Of a DNA stretch of 36,402 bases, positions 32,156-36,402 are shown piece after piece. Below the pieces are notes generated by a model. That model made no database searches. It saw only the letters and a list, made by a program, of their open reading frames with translations, and was not told where the DNA came from. The translations under genes were made by a program, and so were the position numbers. Positions within the stretch are counted from its first letter, which is position 1, and every line of letters begins with the position of its first letter. Origin of the DNA: UBA652 sp964598235 (GTDB taxonomy: Bacteria; Pseudomonadota; Gammaproteobacteria; Nitrosococcales; Methylophagaceae); NCBI GenBank assembly GCA_964598235.1, contig CAZRAY010000015.1, forward strand, positions 1 to 36,402, in the 5' to 3' direction.

Positions 32156-33634
32156 ATGATTAGTGGACAACAAACATTAGCAGAGTTAGATCGTGGTTTA
32201 GGATCAGTTCGTTCCGATGTTGATCGCATTGATCGAGAACTAAGCTATGCAAGCGAGCAATTACAAACGAATCAACAAGCACAGTCAGAAGCATTAAAAC
32301 AGTTAGCAGCTTTGCGTTTGGATGATATTGCACGAGATGCTTTATTAGTTGATTTGAATGCCGTGGATCAGCAAGCATTGGCTTTGTTGCAAACACGCGA
32401 ACAAGCATTTACACAATTAGAATCTGAGATCGATGAGGTAACAGGCACGCTGTTATATCTCAACGATCAACGCAACACGTCAGTTGAATCTGTTAATCAA
32501 TCTGCACAGGCAGTGATAGGTTGTGAACATACTATTCAGGCAAGCTTAGAAGTGGATGATGCCTTCCAACAGCAATTAGCGGTCGCACGTTTAGCCGATG
32601 ATACGGCGAAAGAAGCCGAAACAAAAGCAGATTTAGCTGCTGAAGACCGTGTCAAGAAAGGATTGCCCTATGAAAGCGATAACTTATTTATGTATCTCTG
32701 GCATCGGCATTACGGCACGCCAGATTATAATGCCGGTGTGTTAACGCGTTATCTTGATGGTTGGGTGAGTGGCTTGAGCGATTATGATTCGAATCGCGTT
32801 AATTATTGGACCTTATTAGAGATCCCTAAGCGTTTACGTGGCCATGCCGTTGGGGAACGTGAAGATGCGGATGCGGTGTTAGCCGCATTAACAGAATTAG
32901 AACAAGAAAAAGCATTGGCCGCAGGCCTTCCTACTCTTCAAGCGATACAGTCACAGGCGCAAGAGGAAGTTGATGCATTAGATGATGAAATTATTGAGCA
33001 GGAAGATAAGCTGAACATATTGTTAGCGCAGCGCGCAACCTATGCAGAAGCCAAAGATCACTATATGCTGCAAAGTCTACAAATTTTACGCACTGCGTTT
33101 GCGAGCAAGAATATGCGCCAACTTGATCGCGCCTCACAAGAAACAAGAAATACACAAGATGACACGTTGGTAAGAGATCTAGCAGAATTACGAGAGCAAC
33201 ATCGTGATTTAAGCCAAGACTTACGTGAGCATCGACAGCTACACGAAGCCAAATTGGACCGCTTACAGCAATTGGAGCAGGTGCGCCGGCGATTTAAGCA
33301 GCGTCGATTTGATGATTTGCGTTCTGGTTTCGGTAATCAAGAAATGATTGGCACTATGTTGAGTCAATTTTTAAATGGTTTAGTTAATAGTGGCGAGCTT
33401 TGGCGTACAATTGAACGTCATCAACGGCATCGTGATGTAGGCGCATGGCCTGATTTTGGAAGTGGTGGTCTTGGCTTGCCGAGACGCCGCCGACAAAGCC
33501 CCTGGCATCGCCCACAAGGCCGAGGTGGGCTTGGTGGACATACTCCAAACGGCGGTGGGTTTCGCTTGCCACGTTCAGGTGGCTTTTCGTCACGCAGTGG
33601 CGGCGGTGGTTTTCGTACGGGTGGCGGATTTTAA
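32156..33634 (+). CDS. Coiled-coil protein with Gly/Arg-rich C-terminal tail
   Basis: A 492-residue protein, not recognised. It has no signal peptide or membrane segment. Coiled-coil-like, Gln/Glu/Leu-rich stretches cover about residues 5-110, 235-300 and 340-400. A more globular middle includes LPYESDNLFMYLWHRHYGTP and the WVSGLSDYDSNRVNYW region. The last 57 or so residues switch to a low-complexity tail rich in Gly, Arg, Ser and Phe, ending GGGGFRTGGGF. Such tails often mediate weak multivalent or nucleic-acid contacts. It starts one base after the DUF6384-like gene and is followed by a terminator hairpin, which closes the operon. Confidence 0.75.
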   Translation: MISGQQTLAELDRGLGSVRSDVDRIDRELSYASEQLQTNQQAQSEALKQLAALRLDDIARDALLVDLNAVDQQALALLQTREQAFTQLESEIDEVTGTLLYLNDQRNTSVESVNQSAQAVIGCEHTIQASLEVDDAFQQQLAVARLADDTAKEAETKADLAAEDRVKKGLPYESDNLFMYLWHRHYGTPDYNAGVLTRYLDGWVSGLSDYDSNRVNYWTLLEIPKRLRGHAVGEREDADAVLAALTELEQEKALAAGLPTLQAIQSQAQEEVDALDDEIIEQEDKLNILLAQRATYAEAKDHYMLQSLQILRTAFASKNMRQLDRASQETRNTQDDTLVRDLAELREQHRDLSQDLREHRQLHEAKLDRLQQLEQVRRRFKQRRFDDLRSGFGNQEMIGTMLSQFLNGLVNSGELWRTIERHQRHRDVGAWPDFGSGGLGLPRRRRQSPWHRPQGRGGLGGHTPNGGGFRLPRSGGFSSRSGGGGFRTGGGF

Positions 33635-33646
33635 TCTGTATAAAAT

Positions 33647-33677
33647 GCTCATTTACGGTATGTAAATGCCGCTTTTT
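33647..33677 (+). terminator. Intrinsic terminator of the three-gene operon
   Basis: CATTTAC (33650-33656) pairs with GTAAATG (33662-33668) around a five-base loop. An outer GC pair step (33647-33648 with 33671-33672) extends the stem across a small internal loop, and TTTTT follows at once. It starts 13 bases after the preceding stop codon. Confidence 0.65.
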
Positions 33678-33691
33678 ATAATACTTCCGCC

Positions 33692-33720
33692 TTGCCACGA
33701 TGAAAGATACTTTTTATACA
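33692..33720 (+). promoter_or_regulatory. Sigma-70 promoter for the DUF3010 gene
   Basis: TTGCCA (33692-33697) and TATACA (33715-33720) are spaced by 17 bases, just behind the terminator. The start would be near 33727, with Shine-Dalgarno AGAGG before the ATG at 33744. Confidence 0.55.
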
Positions 33721-33743
33721 AATTAAAAAATTAGAGGTTTTCA

Positions 33744-34169
33744 ATGCGCGTTTGTGGTGTAGAACTATCAGGTAATGATGCTGTTATTTGTATTATGGAA
33801 TTAGATTCAGGCAATTTTTCTTTGCCAGAATGTCGTGTCAAAAGAATCAGTATTGAGAATGCAAAAGAGACTGAGGAAATAAAGAAATTTCAGTTTACAT
33901 TTAATAAGTTAATGACAGATTATAATGTAAAAAATATCATTATAAAAGAACGGTTAACACGAGGAAAATTCGCCGGCGGCGCGGTTGGATTCAAGTTGGA
34001 AGCCGCTATTCAGCTAAGCCCTTATTTAGAGGTGTCTCTGCTCTCTTCGGCTGATATTAAAGCCATTCAGAAAACAGTGCATTTTGCTGATAATTTCGCC
34101 GATACGGGCTTAAAGAAATTTCAAGAACAAGCCTTTATCACCGCCTTCGCCTATTTAAATAAGAAATGA
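33744..34169 (+). CDS. DUF3010 family protein
   Basis: A 141-residue soluble protein of unknown function. It matches the gammaproteobacterial DUF3010 family in VCGVELSGNDAVICIMELD, the FQFTFNKLMTDYNVKNIIIK segment, GKFAGGAVGFKLEAAIQL and the C-terminal GLKKFQEQAFITAFAYL. The opening GVELSGNDAV and the alternating strands suggest an RNase H-like or actin-like fold, but this is inference. Its stop overlaps the oxidoreductase ATG by four bases (ATGA), so the pair is cotranslated. Confidence 0.85.
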   Translation: MRVCGVELSGNDAVICIMELDSGNFSLPECRVKRISIENAKETEEIKKFQFTFNKLMTDYNVKNIIIKERLTRGKFAGGAVGFKLEAAIQLSPYLEVSLLSSADIKAIQKTVHFADNFADTGLKKFQEQAFITAFAYLNKK

Positions 34170-35182
34170 GCAACGAAATGACAACACTACGCTGGGGAAT
34201 TCTAGGTGCTGCACGCATTAACCAACAGTTAATGCCAGCGATTGTGGCGGCTAATAATAGTCAGTTAGTGGCCATCGCCAGTCGGCGACCTAATGCGGCG
34301 GCAGAGACGCTGGCACAATATGCGCCTAACCAAGAAAATGTAACGGTTTATGATGATCCTAATATGTTGTTGGCAGCCGATAATATTGATGTTGTCTATA
34401 TCCCGATGGCGAATGGTGAGCATGCGGAGTGGGTTATGCGGGCATTAGAGCAAGGCAAACATGTATTGTGTGAAAAACCGTTGGCGCTGACTGTCATGGA
34501 AGTGGATGCGATTATAAAACTGGCCAGCGAAAAGAACTTAGTGGTGATGGAGGGATTTATGTATCGTCATCATCCGCAGCATGCTCGCGTAAAAGAAGTT
34601 TTGGATTCAGGCTTAATAGGCGATGTGCGTGTTGTACGTTCTAGCTTTGCTTTTACCATGCAACCCGCGCGCATGTATCGTCTTGCAGCACCGCTATCAG
34701 GCGGTGGTGGTGCGATGTGGGATATTGGCTGCTATGCCATTCATGCGGCGCGCTTTCCCTTCTTTGAGCGGCCTGCGCTTGCGGTTACCGCAATGGCGAC
34801 CCACCTTGAAAATGGTGCGGATACCAATAGCGCAGGCATTATTGATTATGGTGATGGTTGTTATGCCCAATTTGAATTTAGCTTTGGCCATGCACGCCGA
34901 GCGGAGTATGAGATCATTGGCACGAAAGGTGGCTTAAAATGCCATAACGTGTGGGCGAAAGCAGATGAAACGCCCGTTTTATCTTGGTGGACTGAATCAG
35001 GTGAACAGCATGAAGAAGTTTTACCTCTCTCTAATCACTTTATCTTAGAGGTCGAACAATTTGGCCGTTGTGTGTTGAATGGTGAAACTCCCCTGCTGTC
35101 ATTAGCTGATGCACGCACTAATTGTCAACTAATCAATGCCACCTTAGATTCTGTCAGCAGTGGGAAACGTATCACCTTATAA
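34166..35182 (+). CDS. Gfo/Idh/MocA family NAD(P)-dependent oxidoreductase
   Basis: A 338-residue sugar-type dehydrogenase. The N-terminal Rossmann fold opens WGILGAARINQQL (GxxGxA loop, residues 11-15), and the catalytic EKP motif is E103-K104-P105 in LCEKPLAL. The C-terminal domain has GGGAMWDIGCYAIH, giving the active-site D186, Y190 and H193 region. The substrate is unknown; relatives act on sugars, dihydrodiols and biliverdin. ATG 34178 is an alternative start. Together with DUF3010 it forms a small operon that may include the alkC gene three bases beyond its stop. Confidence 0.92.
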   Translation: MSNEMTTLRWGILGAARINQQLMPAIVAANNSQLVAIASRRPNAAAETLAQYAPNQENVTVYDDPNMLLAADNIDVVYIPMANGEHAEWVMRALEQGKHVLCEKPLALTVMEVDAIIKLASEKNLVVMEGFMYRHHPQHARVKEVLDSGLIGDVRVVRSSFAFTMQPARMYRLAAPLSGGGGAMWDIGCYAIHAARFPFFERPALAVTAMATHLENGADTNSAGIIDYGDGCYAQFEFSFGHARRAEYEIIGTKGGLKCHNVWAKADETPVLSWWTESGEQHEEVLPLSNHFILEVEQFGRCVLNGETPLLSLADARTNCQLINATLDSVSSGKRITL

Positions 35183-35185
35183 TAA

Positions 35186-36307
35186 ATGGAACCCTTTAAA
35201 AACAATTTATCTCTAACATTGATAAGCCACCTTGGCACCCTTCTCGAAAACAATATAGAAGGCTTTAATAAGGAGTTGTTTAATAAGGAAATATTATTTT
35301 CTCTTGATAGTTTAGGGCTAAAAGCACGCACCCAATTAATCGCAGACCAACTGCATCTTTTTTTACCCGCTGATTATAAAAAACGTGCAGATATTCTAAA
35401 GGCCATCTTGCATCCAAATAAAGATTATCACAAAGATCTTCATAGCGATGCTGATGGGATCCGAAATTGGGGCATGCTGCCACTCACAATGGTGGTTGGG
35501 CAACATGGTATTGATGATTTTGAGGGTTCGTTAAATTTACTTAAAGAAATGACCTCTCGCTTTTCATCTGAATTTGATGTGCGGTATTTCCTCATTTCAG
35601 ATCAAGACCGCGCGCTTAACATCATGCGTGGCTGGATAGATGATGCCGACCATCATATACGCCGGCTAGTATCAGAAGGCACGCGACCGCGATTGCCTTG
35701 GGGCATGAAACTACAACGTCTTGCAGACGATCCCACGCCGATGCTACCCATTTTAGAAGCCTTACGAGATGACAGCGAGGAATATGTGCGTCGTTCTGTC
35801 GCCAATCATCTCAATGATATTGCCAAAGATCATCCTGATTTAGTGGCGAACCTTGCCATAAAATGGATGGTTGATGCGGATAAAAATCGAAAACGCTTAT
35901 TACGCCACGCCTGCCGTACCTTAATCAAACAAGGGCATCCGCTCGCATTGCAGGCTTTTGGTTATGTACCGCCAGAAGTTGAGGTTAACGCTCTTCACAT
36001 AAAAAACAAGGTCGTTCTATTTGGTGATGGCGTTGAATTTTCACTCAAACTAAAATCAATAGGCAAACAGCCACAACCGTTGATTATTGACTATCTTGTG
36101 TATTTCAAAAAAGCCAATGGCAAGCTCGTGGCTAAGGTGTTTAAATGGAAAGTACTTACCCTCAAAGCCGGTGAAACGCTTTCACTTAAGAAGTCTCACC
36201 CTATTCGCCCTATCACAACACGCCAATACTATGCTGGCACACAGGGGCTCTCACTGCGTATTAATGGGCAAGATTTTTCTTATGCTGAGTTTCAGTTGAC
36301 TATGTAA
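35186..36307 (+). CDS. alkC: AlkC-type DNA alkylation repair glycosylase with Ig-like domain
   Basis: A 373-residue HEAT-like-repeat DNA glycosylase of the AlkC/AlkD superfamily, which excises alkylated bases such as 3-methyladenine. The repeat core covers about residues 5-260 and contains the family signature IRRLVSEGTRPRLPWGMKL (159-177) and YVRRSVANHLNDIAKDHPDL. From about 264 to the end the sequence becomes beta-type (VVLFGDGVEFSLKLKS, LIIDYLVYFKKANGK, FSYAEFQLTM). This fits the C-terminal immunoglobulin-like domain known in Pseudomonas AlkC. It starts three bases after the oxidoreductase gene and may be cotranscribed with it. Confidence 0.85.
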   Translation: MEPFKNNLSLTLISHLGTLLENNIEGFNKELFNKEILFSLDSLGLKARTQLIADQLHLFLPADYKKRADILKAILHPNKDYHKDLHSDADGIRNWGMLPLTMVVGQHGIDDFEGSLNLLKEMTSRFSSEFDVRYFLISDQDRALNIMRGWIDDADHHIRRLVSEGTRPRLPWGMKLQRLADDPTPMLPILEALRDDSEEYVRRSVANHLNDIAKDHPDLVANLAIKWMVDADKNRKRLLRHACRTLIKQGHPLALQAFGYVPPEVEVNALHIKNKVVLFGDGVEFSLKLKSIGKQPQPLIIDYLVYFKKANGKLVAKVFKWKVLTLKAGETLSLKKSHPIRPITTRQYYAGTQGLSLRINGQDFSYAEFQLTM

Positions 36308-36339
36308 GTTAACGAAATAAGACTTGGGAGATTTTCCCG

Positions 36340-36367
36340 TTGATATATTTCAAATAAGGGGTAAAAT
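36340..36367 (+). promoter_or_regulatory. Sigma-70 promoter at the window's right end
   Basis: TTGATA (36340-36345) and TAAAAT (36362-36367) match five of six consensus positions each, with 16 bases between. Transcription would start near 36374 and run out of the window. Confidence 0.5.
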
Positions 36368-36376
36368 CGAGAAATA

Positions 36377-36399
36377 TGGAACCTTAGTGCTTGGTTCCA
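36377..36399 (+). other. Hairpin directly after the terminal promoter
   Basis: TGGAACC (36377-36383) pairs with GGTTCCA (36393-36399) around a nine-base loop. It would sit at the 5' end of the transcript from 36340-36367. The ATG at 36376 is followed after two codons by a stop, so this is not a coding start. It could open a structured leader or small RNA continuing past the window. Confidence 0.4.
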
Positions 36400-36402
36400 C
36401 GT

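Noticed and set aside
36326..36339. GGGA/TCCC stem after alkC as a terminator
   Set aside because: The stem has only four or five pairs and no U-tract follows.
1..36402. Mobile elements, prophage genes, CRISPR arrays or attachment sites
   Set aside because: No transposase, integrase, phage structural gene, regular repeat array or tRNA-adjacent direct repeat was found. The single tRNA is flanked by core genes.

Overview
The window reads as a conserved chromosomal segment from a gammaproteobacterium outside the enterics. By eye the DNA leans AT-rich. The basis is gene order: tRNA-Leu, tig, clpP, clpX, lon; dedD, cvpA, purF; and yceD, rpmF, plsX, fabH, fabD, fabG, acpP, fabF, pabC, mltG, tmk, holB, pilZ, tatD are all classic gammaproteobacterial runs. 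A pilZ gene after holB and the amgK-murU pair (peptidoglycan recycling, absent from E. coli) point towards relatives of Pseudomonas and other type IV-piliated lineages. I cannot name the genus. I saw no prophage, insertion sequence, CRISPR array or rRNA.

Layout. 1-1968: end of argD, then argF and a small DUF2007 membrane protein. 1948-3599 (minus): amgK-murU, which salvages MurNAc. 3740-4246: a His-rich lipoprotein. 4243-6475 (minus): a PGM1-type phosphoglucomutase followed by a YceF-type Maf pyrophosphatase. 6532-8921: fieF metal exporter, a NERD-like membrane protein and a cytosolic 5'-nucleotidase, with abutting or overlapping frames. 9015-15012: tRNA-Leu(UAG) and the protein quality-control block tig-clpP-clpX-lon, with a sigma-32-like promoter before lon. 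15026-17825: dedD-cvpA-purF. 17925-24980: a near-consensus promoter drives yceD-rpmF-plsX-fabH, then the rest of the type II fatty acid synthesis cluster and pabC. 24977-29877: mltG, tmk, holB, pilZ, tatD, an SGNH lipoprotein and a SPOUT methyltransferase. 30067-33634: a compact three-gene operon of little-known coiled-coil and membrane proteins, with its own promoter and terminator. 33744-36307: DUF3010 protein, Gfo/Idh/MocA oxidoreductase and an AlkC-type DNA glycosylase. The last 95 bases hold a candidate promoter and a hairpin cut by the window edge.

Most of the window is core metabolism and housekeeping. The best candidate for an undescribed system is the 30067-33634 operon: a soluble helical protein, a single-pass membrane protein with a DUF6384-like N-terminus, and a coiled-coil protein with a Gly/Arg-rich tail. 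The tight spacing suggests that they are made together, perhaps as an envelope-associated assembly. Smaller points of interest are an apparently leaderless yceD transcript, two perfect 16-bp hairpins inside operons, a NERD protein lacking its usual catalytic lysine, and a phosphoglucomutase closer to animal PGM1 than to E. coli Pgm. No intergenic stretch exceeds 300 bases; the longest is 189 bases (29878-30066).
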